Shown here in pieces: positions 8,909 through 22,300 of a stretch of DNA of 64,000 bases. The stretch's first letter is position 1. Every line of letters starts with the position of its first letter. This stretch comes from Isoetes taiwanensis (taxonomy: Eukaryota; Streptophyta; Lycopodiopsida; Isoetales; Isoetaceae). The DNA is taken from contig JAJEKV010000046.1 in assembly GCA_021234155.1 (NCBI GenBank), forward strand, positions 8,253,012 through 8,317,011, given 5' to 3'. A program made the translations under genes and the position numbers. The notes beneath the pieces are model-generated. The model had not been told where the DNA came from. It saw only the letters and a program-made list of their open reading frames with translations, and did not search any database.

Positions 8909-11900
8909 ATGTACGTGCAAGGAGCGGAATCTAAAGAAGAACACGATCGGATTGTGGAACAGCAACGCCGCGAACGAGAATTACGGTTTAAACAAAGAGA
9001 AAGAGAGTTACGCAACGAAGACCTCTATTTTCTGAGGGTGTCAAGTGCGCCAGACCTTTTAGAATCGGAGGGCACGACTTCAACATCATCAGAGGAATCT
9101 ACCCAAGAAATTCAAATTCAAGAACCAAGAATCGTTGAAAGAATGGGAGATTTGAAATACCCAAAGTTTTATCCAGGAGATGATGCCGATGGGCATCTAT
9201 ATGCATTCCTAACTGCCAGCGCCGCAAATGGAAAAAATGATGTTGACCGATTAAAATTATTTCCAGGAACGCTTCAACAATATGCAGCACGGTGGTATTG
9301 GCAATCCCAGGAGACCACGCCTTTTACGAATTGGAATGCCTTAAAGGAGGCTTTTCTAACTCAATTTAGGGGAGCCGGGTACAAGGAGAGAATTTACCAA
9401 GAACTCACACACATCAAGTGCTACCCCGACGAGACCTTGCAAAGTTATATTTTAAGGTATAAAAGCTTGTTATCAAAAAGAGATCCGCTACCTGCCGCTG
9501 AAGAACAAGTAAGATATTTTGTGGAGGGATTACCCCCTTTACTTCAACTATTTGTAAAAGCAAGCCAACCGGCTACCTTGGATGACGCCACAAGGGTGGC
9601 ATCACAATATGACACGGCGGGTTTTGGAGTGCAAGGGACCTTGCCGATTCTTTCAAATGGAGGAGGAATGATTCCTATGGCAGCCAACACATTTCAACCT
9701 TCGGGAAGGGTGGATTATTTCCGCCTCCAACAACAAATGCAAGGCAATCCAGCAGCACCGGCCGCTATCCCCATTGTGCCCCTATCATTACCAGCCAATC
9801 CGGCACCTACAATGCCAAATCCCATCAATATGGAGAACCAAATTGCAAAGGTTAAAGAGGACATTGTGGAGTCATTAACAAAGCAACTATCCGAATTGCA
9901 ACTCAACTGGGTGCACGGAGCAGCAGGAAAGGTCCATGAACAAAAAGAAAGGGCCAATGTATGGTGCGCGAAGTGCAAGAGGCCAGGACATCTTCCACAT
10001 GAGTGTGGAAATACAAGTGATAAACCAAAGTGTCAAATTTGTGGAAGAAGAAATCATACGGCTGCTACTTGCTATTTCCGACAAGGGGGTGCAACACCTT
10101 CACAATGGATACCACCGCAACGCACTTCCTATCGAGTTCAACCTCAAGAAGAGCCTATCTACGTGCAAACTCAACCATATCATTCAGCGTATGCCGTAGC
10201 GCCGCAACAAGCAATGGGACCTCGACCGGCATATCGACAAAGGAAACCTATACAATGCTATCGTTGCAAGAACTTTGGACATATTGCCCCAGAGTGTCCT
10301 AATCCAAGAGCTCCAGTGGAGTATCAACCAGTGTGCGGCATATGTCAGACTCAAGGGCTGCATACTCAAGCCGAATGTCCACATAAACTAGAACCCCGAA
10401 AGACGGGCGAACGAGAAAAAGGAAAGAAACCAATGGTGGATTCTAATGTTGTATTTATTCTTAAAAAATCAATGGAAGACGAAATTCCTGCGTATGAGAC
10501 ACGTGCACAACGACGTAATAGACTAAACCAGGAATCCATTAGAACACCAATTGTCAGATTTCAAGATGAGAATGAGGAAGAAGAGGAAGAGCAGATGATC
10601 CAAAACGTGGAAGATATTCCAAGACCAGAAGATGTGCGGCGAATTAAGGAGCAAGTCGTGGAGCAGTCACAACCAAGGGAAAAGGCAAAAGAGAAAAAGA
10701 TTCGCCGACGCTACAAGAAGGTTTTGCAACTTGGAAGTGAACAACCATATGATATCTTGAAGGATATGGAGCAAGTTAGACCATCTATTACCTTTGGACA
10801 ACTGCTAAATTTGGCACCAGGGTGTAGAAAAGTCGTGATGGCAGCATTGAAGGGTCAAAAAGAAGTGGTCGTAAATTCAGCATGGCCAGTAATTGCAGAT
10901 ATGAGTTCACCATGTTTGGACTTGGAAATAAATGGCGAATTGATCCGAAATTGTACCATTGATGGGGGATCGGGCATTAACATTATGCCTGAACATATGT
11001 GGAGGAAACTTGAGCTGCCTGAACCAGTTCCGGTACACTTTGTAGTCAAGATGGCCGACCAACGACGTGTGAAGCCAATTGGCGTTATCACTGGAGTGCA
11101 AACACTGATAGCTGGCATTATGTTTTACGTGGACTATGTGGTCCTAAAGATGGTGGTGGAGGGAGCATTAGTCTACCCTCTACTACTTGGAAGACCCTGG
11201 CTAATGCAAGCCAGAGCCAAGCATGACTGGTCAACGGGATTACTGACCATAGGAGATGGAAACAATGCAGTTTCTATAAAAGTACACATCTCTCCAGGAA
11301 GGATTTCGGCGGCTGGCCGAGTTCAAGAAATTGATAGTGATACAAGTTCTAGTAATGATGATGTAGAAGAATTGTCTGACGATGAGGAACAAGAGGCTGC
11401 TTTGGTAGCACCCGAAGAAGAAAAGGGATACAAGGGGTTACAACTACGACCCTCTTATAGGGATGACACTTCAAGTGTTGTTCTTGAGGAGTGGTTGCAA
11501 GATCGAATGGAATTGGATTGTGCCATGGTGGAAGTGGAGATGGAGCCACCGACTCGGCAACAATTGATGAAAAAGGGTAAGAAGGCTCGATGGAAAGCTT
11601 TGAATTTGTCTAAAAAAGAAGGGGCTCCAAGAGAAGAAGTATCAAAAGAAGAAAGGTTAGGAGAGTTCCCTCCTTATTTCTTTGAATACGAGGAGGGGGA
11701 GATCAAGTTAAATGAAGCACCAGCTTGTGAAGTGGTTGGCCGAAAGAACATGCCAGAAAGCTTAGAACCACCAGAAGTAATTGAGTTGAATATGGGAACC
11801 AAGGAGGAGCCTAAGGTGGTTCGAGTTGGAGCACGGTTACCTGAAGAAGAGAGGCAGTTGTATTACGAATTATTTGTGGCCTATAAAGATGTCTTCGCAT

Positions 11901-12371
11901 GGAGTTATCGAGATTTACGAGGGATAGACCCAGCATTGTGTCAACATCGAATACAACTGGTACCTGATGCCAAGCCTATACGACAACGAGCTTATCGCAT
12001 GAATCCGAATTATAGTAAGGCAGTAAGAGCGGAAATTGATGGGTTATTGGAAGCCGGATTTATTGTTCCTGTTGAAGGGAGTGATTGGCTATCCCCAATA
12101 GTGATTGTGCCCAAGAAGAATAAGAAGTTGAGAGTTTGCGTGGATTATCGAAAGCTAAATGCTGCCACAGTGAAGGACGGGTTTCCAGTACCATTTACTG
12201 ATGCGGTGCTAGACGAAGTGGCGGGCCATGAACTCTATTCTTTTATGGACGGGTTTAGCGGATACAACCAAGTCACTATTGCACCTGACGATCGCGAGAA
12301 GACCGCATTCGTGACCGAGTGGGGCTGCTTCATGTATAAGGTGATGCCGTTCGGGTTGTGCAATGCCCCAG
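8909..12371 (+). CDS. Element A gag-pol, 5' part (gag, zinc knuckles, protease, RT), interrupted by element B
   Basis: This long open frame encodes retrotransposon gag (LTHIKCYPDETLQSYILRYK near residue 170 and the capsid region after it), then four zinc knuckles: CAKCKRPGHLPHEC (about residue 350), CQICGRRNHTAATC, CYRCKNFGHIAPEC and a variant CGICQTQGLHTQAEC. The protease active site is TIDGGSGINIMP (about residue 683). RT begins near residue 1010 with RVCVDYRKLNAATVKDGFPV and FMDGFSGYNQVTI, and stops at VMPFGLCNAP where B is inserted. The ATG at 8909 is the first long in-frame start after the primer site; a short frame opens at 8905. Gag and pol share one frame. An acidic stretch (about residues 815-840) precedes RT. 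Confidence 0.93.
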
Positions 12372-14000
12372 TGTGACGTCCCCTACTCCTTATACGATGC
12401 CCACATCGTATTCGAAGGAGGAGCATTCCCCCTGGCAGCTACACTGACAGGGGCCATCCACCTGACTCCACTCCCATCGGGATGAGCCAGCAAGGGAAGA
12501 ATGGATGTGTCATTCACCCGTCTTCCATCGGGTCGACCTATCTGCGGAAGCGTGAATAAACAAACGTGAGCACAACTAACAGTAAACAAATACAAGTACC
12601 TCGAGAGGTGAATACAATACAACATCACAGAGATAGCAATACCATAGAAATAACATCATCACATAACATAAATAACAAGAGGGGAGATCCTACCCGGGGC
12701 TCGGACTCGTGGGGATGACCTGTGACGGCTAGGGTCTCGAGTTCATTGCGCATGTAATTCATGGCAATGGATTTGGGCGGGCATAGAACATGGCTTAGGG
12801 TAGTCCACTCCATCCGCCCCTCAGGTGCACACTTTGCGCAGTAGTAGGGGAAAGTGTTGGGACTTGGGTAGAGGCCCCGCCGGGTGAATAGCCGGAGGGG
12901 CTACTACCTCGGGTTGCATCTCCCCAGCCTCGATGAGGCGGAAGAGAGTTGCCTCTCCTCCGAGAGGCATCCATGCTCATCACAGGCTAGAGGGCCCTTG
13001 CATTCGACTTGAACTCACGGAAGGTCATATCCACCACCCCACGAAGTGTCGAGCTCATGCCTTGCCCACACGCGGTGACAAGCCATTAAGCCTAGCCCTG
13101 CAGAGACCCCCGATAGGCCTTACTACCGAGAGGGGGGGTCACTGCGATGAGACAAGTTCCTCCTTATCAACCGGCCTAGCCCCTTCACCCACAACCCAAG
13201 CGGGTTCACGTGCACGGCCGCATGTAACGAGGGAACTAAGGTGCTATGCTAGGAACATCTACTACACGCCTTTGGGTCTCTACCCCCTTTCCCCATACAT
13301 GGAGATCACAGAGTGAAATACATCCATCATCATCTAAGCGAAATAGAAAATAACATCTAAACTAACTAACTACATAACGAGTTAGGTTCCTTTGTTAGAG
13401 CTTCGGATCTCGAGATCTATAAGGCCTCTAGAGATGATCTAACATGCTAAACCCCAAGCATATTGCCATGCCCAAAGGCGGTTTTGCACAAATGTAATGA
13501 CTAGATACACCGCTCCTCGACTTCGCTCTCGATCCTTGGAAAGCGCCCATACTCGATCTTGTGAACAATGGCTGCTACTCAATATTACTTTGTGCAAACC
13601 GACTTTCCGAGCCTAGCAATGCGAATTGGGGTCCTACCTTGGCCAAAATGGCCCAAGAGAACCCTAAATGCGAAAATGGGAAGGAACTCTAGAAAAACCC
13701 TAAATGGTCAAAAGGAAAAGAGAGCTAGGGTCTAGGGTTTTAGCCCTTATATAGAACCCTTAGGGTTAGGTTAGACATTGGCCAAATGGGATTTAGCCAA
13801 TTGGCAATGGGGTCCATGGGGTTATTTATTGTGTGTGTTTATTTAACATGCACAACATTCGATGTTGCCCCCTAGGTGCAACTCTTGCTCCCTAGGTGCA
13901 ACCTTATACGTCTCGCGAGTACATGTCATCCGTGACATGTACGGGTGACGTGGCAGTATAATATACGTATTGGGAGCGTATATTATGCTGGAACGTCACA
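12372..14000 (-). repeat. 3' LTR of element B (left copy)
   Basis: A 1629-bp repeat shared with 22313-23934. On the - strand the promoter region has TATATAAG (plus-strand CTTATATAG near 13748) with telomere-repeat-like AACCCTAA and AAACCCTA on either side. It ends ...GAACGTCACA at 14000. Antisense open frames inside it are not genes. Confidence 0.9.
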
Positions 14001-14905
14001 TTCTCCCCACCTTGACTTGATCTTCGTCCCCGGCAAAGATCATCTCCCACCCTGGAAACACGTGCATATCTTGCAATCACATTTAATACACATAGGATGT
14101 ATAGCAAAATTACCCCAAGGTAATATTTAAGTTTTAATTTCTATAACACATCCTTGTTTAATATCATACTATGGTAAGGGAGTCTTTCACCCTCTTACTT
14201 TATCATCTATTATTATTCACAAAATTTTATAGCTTACACCATTATTATTATTAATATAGTTCCAAAATTTCCTACTTAAGGTTCCACATCGTTTCCTTAC
14301 AACACATCGTGACAAAATTATGTGTTGCAAGTCTTTGCAGTGTGACCTTCCTCCCGTAGACTCCCCTATTGGCATGCAGGTCCACACTACGCTAGCATAC
14401 ATTTAATTATTATAGATATTGGTTGTTAGGGAACCACCCATTAAATACAATCTTATGGATGCAAGGCATATCTCCCGGCATAGGAAGATTATGTTTCTTC
14501 CATCATGGCCGTGGAGACAGCGCCCTATCATGCCTATATGCCACTCATGCCTACACCTGTAGTTGGCCAACGTGGGAGATAGGGTCCTTCCCGTATATGG
14601 GGCGTGAAGGGCCCTCCCCGTAGACATTGACTAGAGGTGCTTTTCCTATCATGCATTCCTGAATGACCTCTTATCTCTCGAGGTCGTCTACTTCCGTGGG
14701 GATGTAAGTAGACCTTCTAATCTACCTCCCAACTTCGTGCAAGCAAAACCGCGGTCATGCCTACAATGACATTACACCACGCCCTAGAGATCACCGTAGT
14801 GGTCTCATCATCGTAGAACAACGCATGCAACCCATACCTAGCATAGGCTGCATGTAGATTAATCTTAGCTACACATGAAATTTAATCTAAACCCAAATCG
14901 ACATG
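14001..14905. other. AT-rich interior of B next to its 3' LTR, no gene seen
   Basis: This non-coding stretch lies between the LTR and the chromodomain remnant. The equivalent stretch in element C (33701-34522) is also AT-rich at first and non-coding. I see no open frame with protein-like content. Confidence 0.5.
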
Positions 14906-15450
14906 CCTGAGCCGATTTCTTGGGTGTCGATGTCGATTACTTCGGTGACGAGCCGACCATTGCATTGCTCCATGAGTTGCGGGTACTGCTTCTCAAGATC
15001 TATTTGTAGTGCCCACGTAGCGTCTTCCACTTGTAAGTGTCTCTTTCACTGGGTATTGGAGGATTGAGATCTTCTTGTCTTCTTATAGGATCTGACAAGA
15101 AGAACCTCTGGAACAATCTCAAGGTGATCGCCCATTGTTTCCAGTAACTTTGGTCTCTCCAGTACTTCCTCTGGATTAGGAATGTGTTTCTTTAGGAGAC
15201 TTACTCTTTTTGGTTATCCCTGAATTGTCCAGCCCACCTTGGAGCAAGCTTCTTGCAATTGTCGATCTGAGCTTCACCGATGTCATGTCGCCGATGCAGA
15301 GCTTCAAAACCTAACCGCCGATCTGAGCTTCATCTATGCAATTGTCGATGCAGAGCTTGTCGCTATGCTCTTTCGGCCTCTTTGTCGCTAGAGGATATCT
15401 TTGTACTTCCTCCACCAACGTTGCATGTCGGCTAGCATCCGTTAACGTCT
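14906..15450 (-). pseudogene. Element B pol remnant: integrase C-terminus and chromodomain
   Basis: The nucleotide sequence follows the chromodomain and integrase-end region of element C (34523-35110) in the same order: plus-strand blocks such as GGGTATTGCTTCTC or its variant, GTCGCGTCTTCCAC or its variant, and CCAGCCCACCT recur at matching spacing. Frames are broken many times and no continuous protein is left. Similarity ends near 15450, after which the pol is unrecognisable or deleted. Confidence 0.7.
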
Positions 15451-18400
15451 TAAATAAACATTACGGTCTTGGACCCCCGCATGATCCTATTTGGACTTCC
15501 CTAATGCATGCAATTATATTAATTACCTTACGGTAATATTCTTATATTAGCATTATAGTAGTATTGGATATATTGCTTCCAATAGTATTATATTTAACTA
15601 ACTATTATATGATAACTTTACGACCTTTTAAGATATGTCAATCATAACGATTATCGATGCCATACTTAGTTTGAAACGTATTTTAATTGTTTATCATATG
15701 GCTAGGATTTATATCATCGGATCCAAGTGTTGAGCGTATGACTCTCGCTCGCTACTTGGTTGGTGATGTATCAACCTTACATGTATATACTTTATATTTG
15801 CTATACTTATGGAAAGACAAACAAATTCTTATTATATTTGTCAAGATCCTATGAAAGTTACTTAATGCCTTTGGAAGGAATTACATCCTTGCGAAGGTTT
15901 AACTAAGATTTTATGTAATTATTATCTTACTTTATCTCGATACTGAGATATCTACACAAGATAAAACTATCTATGCAGCTATTATGAACATATAATTTAT
16001 CAACAAGGCATTAAAGCTTATGATACATGCCATCATGGAGTGCTATCGATGCCCTGCATGATAACATATTTAAGATTATATAATTTATGTAGTTATATGG
16101 GGTTGACAACCCTGAATAATTTAATTAAGAGCTAGGCTACTAGCTCATTCCTAGATGCGAATGCAAACAATAGATCATGGCATAAGAAATTTATGCAAAG
16201 CCTCTCCCCACCTTAGTTGTCGCACCCGCTAAGGCTAGAATACATCTCCCCATTGAGCCGGTGTCGACTAATTTGGAGATGACTTGGCCGATTCGCTCCC
16301 CTGCTTTGGTGCAGTTGGTTACCGCATTAATCTTGCATGCTGAAGGACACATAGACATTAAGCATCTATCTTACGCTCTATGTGCTTTGGCTACTTGCGA
16401 AGGGAACTCTATTCTAAGGGTCGACTACTTGGATGGCGATTCAACCCCTAAGATGTAGGTAGATTCAGTCCTAAGATTGAGCCCCACTTTCTTCATAAGA
16501 AAGTGGTCCTACACCTCAATGTATCCTATCCCCTTAATTGATGTTGTCATAACATCTTAGCTATTCTATTTACCTTAAGAGGTTATATGCTTCTTACCTA
16601 ACACATTAATTTACTAGCCTTAGCTAACATATTTAATCATCTATGATGGATGCAGCCATCATGTTTAACATATCTATCCCTAAGCGATGAGTTATTGAAT
16701 TATTTAGAACAATTCTAAATTGCAAGGTTTTATTATCATGACAATTCTTTTTTGCCTCAAGAGACTATGTGATTAATATGTTTCTTATTTCTCGATGTGC
16801 CTTTCATGTGCTATTTAATTTTATATTCTAAATATCCCCCTTTTCTTAGTTATTTACTCTCTTGGAATATTCCTATCAATTGAATTGATGTCATCATAAC
16901 AAGTTGGCCGGACTTGTTAGATTACTTCTTTTCATTCGATTGGATTATTCCTTGGAGGTACTAGCTTTATACATGGTCAACAATTATCCTAATAGTGATC
17001 CCTTCTTAGCGAGGTGATCACTCTCACCAAGTGGTTTCAATATGTTGGATGTCTGTTAACAATCATGTATAATTTTAGTTACTCCTATGCATTTCCTTCC
17101 TAATTGTTGACGCTTAGCTCAACTTGGGTCAATCCTTCATGAGAAAATCTAGAAATGCCTTCCACTCCCATTATGGATGTCGTCATCCATAAGCCTCAAT
17201 CTTGCTTTCATGACTCATCCACTCATTTGCCTTCTTGAGAGTAACGTTCTTGAGTTGCTTTCGAGACTCAGGCTCCTCCTCGATGTAGAGGTCAACTTTC
17301 CTCGATGTAGAGGCTTCCCATTGTTGGTGGTTTTGATGGCGTAGTTGACCACTTGAAATCTTCTATGTTACTTCCCAAAAGCCTGAAGGTGGTTTCATTG
17401 AGAAACATCTTGGCGGCTAAAAGATGCCTCTAGATCCGATCTTATTGTGCCAACTCCATCCTTCGAGTCCCGTGGCGTGTTGACGGACAAGTGTTGAGGA
17501 TGTTGCTTTCGCTTCACGCCTTCCAATTGTCAGAGGCATCTCTTTTCTTTGATACATTATCTTGAGAGAGAGGAAATAACAAAGGGAAATATGCATGCAA
17601 GTCATATAGCTTACACTATTATGATTACAAGTACTATTAAAGCTATTAGGCTCCCTTGGTGTCTCCCCTCGAGGTGCACACGTACTTTATGGCGTTGTTG
17701 TCGATGTTCCTCCTAGTGCGCTGGTGTTGAAGATCTATATCCTCCTATTTATATGTCAGCTCGTGCTCGATTGGTAGACTCTTTGATATTTTTTGAGCTC
17801 TCCAATGTCCGTAGAACGGCACAACTTGCTTCTGCTTCACATGCTAACTAAGGATGTGATGGTCATTGATGCTTCGGCGTTCCGGTCTACTTCTTAATGT
17901 TGTTCTTGGGCAATAATTGCTTCCCCTTCACAATGTTTGAAGATCTTTGGAGGCGCCTCTTGAAGTTGTGCACAATCCCTTTGGCTAGACTCGTAATTAA
18001 GGAGTTGTTCTCTTCATCAGTTGCCTTTCGAATTGTCGATCCTTGAGTTCACGAAGTTGCATGCGAGTTGTCGTAGCTTTGTGAGGTTCTAGCTGATTCA
18101 TCGATTCTTTGGCTCGGTTCTCCTATTCGCTTCTCCATCGAGCTTCTCATCGTACCTGTTTGATCTCCTCAATGTGATGGCTTAGACGTTATCACGATCT
18201 TCGTTGCTATGCTGCCTTCTAGTTGCACTTGATCACGCTCCACAGTTTTGGACCTCATGTTGCATCTAAGGAGCTCGTGGAAGTACTAGCACTCCTTCGT
18301 CTTCTGGTTTATGGCCATTGTCCCTCAATACATGTGCATCTTCCTGGCGAGTAAAGCCTCATGACTCTTCTCCATGATTGGTTTGCTGTCGGGGATGATG

Positions 18401-19989
18401 TACTCTTATATCTGCGTAGATTGACCCTTGAGTTGAAGTACTTTCTGCCCTAGACCTGCTCGATCGTGTCCTTGAATAGCCCGGCTAATGTCTTGAACTC
18501 TCTTTTTTGTCGAAGGTGCTTTGATTGTTGTCCTTGTCGTTAAGGTGTCGAATGCTTCTATCTTGAGCGTTGAGGTCCCTCGTGTCGGAGATAAGTTGGG
18601 CTTCTTGTCTTCTAATTGTTGGCAGGAGTACTTGACGAAGCCATCACCTAGTTGTTGAATGAGCATAGACATAACCCATTGTTGTGGCGCCTTTCTTAAG
18701 TGTATCTCCATCTGGTGTGCATGTTACAAACATCACCATACAAGATAGAATTATGGTCGCCGGAAGGTTGCCTCCTTAGTTGGCTCGTTGATGTCGAGTT
18801 GTCCCAAGGAATTCCTCGGCGCCTATTGGCTTGAGGTCGTTGTCGTAGTTTCGAAGATGTGTGTTCGTTCCTCCTTCATTTGTTGAGGACACTCGTTGTC
18901 GTTAGTGTTCTGCTGCTACAAGAGGTAGAGTTGCATCCGAAGATGTCGCCGTGCAAAACCTAGATGGTCTTGGCTAGAGATCTTGACATGGTGGCGTTAT
19001 CTCTCATCTTGACATTGTCTTTGGGCCGAGAGCAATCTTCTACTTGAGGCCGCTTCGAATTAATGCGGAGTTGAAGCTTGGCTTGAGCTCGGGTAGTCTC
19101 TCTCCTATATTTGCTCTTCCATTTGAGCACTTGCTCTTGGCTATACATGTGGTTCTTTACTTCATCCTTTGGCGGTCGAGGCGATGGAGTTTCTTGATGC
19201 AAACACTAAACCCTAAAAGCGTGATCCTAATTTTTGTACTATGTGTTAGCTCGATATTTATGATAGACATACATATATAATTATCTTTGGGATTTTAATT
19301 CATCCACTTTTCTAATTTATAGAAGAGCATATGCTTAATTGTGTATACTTCTTTAGGATTTTCCCTCCTCCAATCACGTTTGATTCTTGGGTTTTTTGCA
19401 TCTTCCTTGTTCTACTTGACTCAGGGGTTCCTTGAGGTGTTGCGACCGTAGTTGACCCGTGTGTGATTTGAGGTCGTTATCCCAAGTCGCGGAGAAGCGT
19501 TGCTTCGGTGTGAACCCTTGAGTTGAAAATGCTCCTCCTTAATGTGTTTTTTGTCATGTGGAGTGTCATTTGGAGATGCGTAGCATTGATCGCTTGAGTA
19601 CGATCACTTGGTTATTGCAGTCGGGCATTGTTGCATGTCTTTGAATCTTCGTTGAGAGATGCTTCCCCTATGCCTGGAATTGTTGTCATCTCCATTGCAC
19701 ATGCCATCACTCTTTTGAGTTGCGTTTGAGTGGTCTGTGGTTGTTGGCTAGGTCGGCTCCTTCGTCATTTGTCGTGCTCTGCCTCCCCCGCCTCCTCTCT
19801 GGTTCTGATTGCAGCCCTATGTCTTCCGGGTTATTCATCCACCGGTAATGCTATCATCTCCCTGTAGTCGTCGAACATGAACTTAGGAGATGTTACGTTG
19901 ATACTGCCTCTATCCTGTTCGACTGGTGCTGCTGTCGAGGTGCTGGGTAGAAGCGCACTCGTTGTTTTCCCTCTGATTTCCATCCAGTG
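15451..19989 (-). other. Decayed interior of element B, probably pol and gag remains
   Basis: About 4.5 kb between the chromodomain remnant and accessory gene 2, where C carries RNase H, RT, protease and gag. No frame shows a recognisable motif. The - strand frame 18406-18711 has low-complexity, charged content (for example TTRTTIKAPSTKKRVQDI) and could be a gag relic. The stretch 15500-17000 is AT-rich with no coding signal I can support. Confidence 0.4.
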
Positions 19990-19999
19990 TCATGGATCG

Positions 20000-20439
20000 C
20001 TATGAACTCCTCTGTGGGTAACTCCTGTCCGACCCTGGGCCACGTCCTTCATCTTTCTCCTGCTCTTCCCTCTCGAACTCCAGAAGCATCGGCTCTTCGT
20101 CACCTGCTGCCATGGCCATAGGCTCAATATCTAGGGGTTGGACACATGGTTCTCCTATCTGGGTTTGGGCTCTACGGGATAGGAAAATTGCTACAGCTGT
20201 GGTGTATGAGGAGTATCTCCTCCTATTTACAGCTATGGACATGTAATTGGGTAAGCGGCTGGCCTTATTTTCTAGGTACTTGTCTATGTTGGGTATGTCC
20301 TGCAGAGCTATCTTGAGGGCCATATTTGGTGCAAAGTATCCTATGCAAGGTGGGAGCTCTACTAGAGATGGTCCTATCCTAGCATGGAACTCAGCCATGA
20401 TGTCCTGGTAAAATAGGGAATAGCATTGATGGTTGCCAT
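20000..20439 (-). pseudogene. Element B accessory gene 2, N-terminal part (unknown function)
   Basis: The start codon is taken at 20439 (MATINAIP), about 110 bp downstream of a TATA box. After one frameshift the - strand frame contains IDKYLENKASRLPNYMSIAV and NRRRYSSY. Element C has MPDYMTCRHNRHRYLSS at the equivalent place, followed in both by a QPLD block. An acidic tail (EFEREEQEKDEGRG) follows. I do not recognise the protein. Its place between primer site and gag, and its own promoter, suggest an accessory gene rather than gag. Confidence 0.5.
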
Positions 20440-20548
20440 GATGCTAGATTTCTTTGGGGATATTAAACAGATGAAGGAGCCTCGGGAGCTGAAAATCGGC
20501 TTGAGCGAGGGAGCAAAGGTGTAGGATGCAAATGAGGGTTGTGTTCTA

Positions 20549-20557
20549 CTTATAGGC
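20549..20557 (-). promoter_or_regulatory. Internal TATA box before accessory gene 2 of element B
   Basis: The - strand reads GCCTATAAG about 110 bp before the ATG at 20439. Element C has TATAAAAAGG at the matching place, after its hairpins. Confidence 0.5.
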
Positions 20558-20729
20558 AAAAACCCTAATTTTAGAAAACAAATTTGGATAAAGGAAAATC
20601 TAGGATTCTAAGGTATTGCTAAGCACAAGACAAGCTAATCAAGCTAAAGAGTACATTCTAAGGATCCTATTGCAACAAATTCTATCTAATTTGGGGAAAG
20701 TGTGGACAAATTGGAGCAATTTTTGTGTG

Positions 20730-22097
20730 ACCACTCACACAGTGCGCGAGAGGCAGTTAGGAATATGATCCTAAGTGGCCTGGGCGCACTCTGTGAGGGG
20801 TGGGGCCATGTTTGGGTCGAGGATGATGCCAAACATGCAAACTAAGGGTGAAATCCTGCATATCTCGTCGAGATAGGTCGGATTGAGCCCTTACTACTTC
20901 ATTTGGATAAGTTTTGGCCCGTGATTTGTCGACCACTCACCACAAAGTCGCCAGGGTCGAATCGGTTTGCAAAACCGAATTGGTGCAGGCACTCTCTGCG
21001 AGGGTGGGGGCTCCATGTGAGTCGGGGTTGGGCAATTTCTACAAACTAGGGTTCAAATCCTACTAATTATGGTGAGTCGAGTCGAATGGTGTGCTTACTT
21101 TACGCATTTGGACAAGTTTTGGCATAGATCGATTGCCGACCCACTCACAAGGCGCCGAGAGGCGGTTAGGAAATATAATCCTAAGTGGCCTGGGCACTTT
21201 TGAGGGGTGGGGCCAAAAACACCGAGTTTTGCTCCAACTTTGTTAATTCCAATTGCGTAACTTAGTAACACATTCTACTTACACCTGATTTAACACATTA
21301 ACATGATCAAAACATAAATTTATATTTACAATAAACTAGCAATCTTCTTTTCTCACGAGAGCTCGTGGATGTTGCACCCGAAGTTCTTGATAGTCGAGAA
21401 GGTTCTTCATCATGCAGATGATTAACGTATGTCTTCCATTCGATGAAGATTGTTGATAGGTCGGTTGTGCCCTCTTCGCTTTCGCTTCGTTTGTAGAGGT
21501 ATTTGCCATAGTGCTTCCTCTCTTGGGTCGCCTGGGTCTTCAATGTCTTCAAAAGTCGTGCTCCTTGCCCTTCTGTGGCTCTAGCCTTGTACCTTAAAAG
21601 CTATTGCTTCTATTTCTAAATAAACTGTAGTTTGGGAGACAGAATTTAGGGTTTGACCTATTTTGGTCATTTTGAGGAGGATTATAATATTTTTAGCCTA
21701 ATTTGAGGTCATAAATGGATTCTAGACTCTTTAATGGTCCTAACGCAACAAATTTCAGGCGATTTGGAGCTGTATAACTCAAGTTACGAAGGTTCAAAGT
21801 TTTGACCACTCACACAGTGCGCCAGGGTCGAATTGGTTTGCAAACCAAATGGGTCTGGGCGCACTCTGTGAGGGGTCACCTCTTTTTGGGGTCCAATTTT
21901 CAATTTACAAGGGATTTCTTAGTGTTATAACATGCAAAACTAGCTAGGATCAAGGAGATAAGCTGAACTGCACCATTAGTTTAGCTAAATTATACATCTA
22001 ACTAGGTCAACATGGGTCCACCACTCACACAAAGGCGCCAGGTCGAATCGGGTTTGCAAACCCGGGAATTGGTCTGGGCGCACTCTGTGAGGGGTCA
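20730..22097. repeat. Five nested GC-rich hairpins in the leader of element B
   Basis: Each is about 70-80 bp with an outer stem such as ACTCACACAGTGCGC pairing with GCGCACTCTGTGAG, and an inner palindrome, either TTAGGAatatgaTCCTAA or GGTTTGCAAACC. Positions are 20730-20803, 20932-21008, 21140-21211, 21804-21877 and 22021-22097. Starts are 202, 208, 664 and 217 bp apart. The two inner-palindrome types are mixed along the array. They flank the slot where related elements carry the H3-like gene. Confidence 0.8.
21301..21604 (-). pseudogene. Remnant in the H3-gene slot of element B
   Basis: Between hairpins 3 and 4 the - strand has an open frame with KTQATQERKHYGKYLYKRSE and IFIEWKTYVNHLHDEE. 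By position it corresponds to the H3-like gene of C and D. The Lys/Tyr-rich content recalls the linker of the D copy (SYTWYKKELADYKVYKK), but no H3 tail or fold is recognisable. The assignment rests mainly on position. Confidence 0.3.
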
Positions 22098-22300
22098 CCT
22101 CTTTTTGGCCATTTTAGGTTGGGTTTTTGCTAAAACTTATCACTACTCTTAGCATTAAACTATTGCTGCACTACAATTGAGAAAACATTTTCCCAATTTT
22201 CGAGGTTCTTGCTTGGGAGGTTGTTCCCAAGACTGGAAGTCTACTGTTAGTCCTAAGGAAAATGGTCAGTGCTCGATCCCCTGGTCTACCAAGATCATGC

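Noticed and set aside
12372-14000. Genes inside the LTRs of B and C (for example 12933-13316 and 43683-43916)
   Set aside because: Short open frames in GC-rich LTR DNA, not conserved in frame between LTR copies.
20730-22097. CRISPR-like array
   Set aside because: Regular spacing, but the units are long nested hairpins in a plant retrotransposon leader and vary between units.
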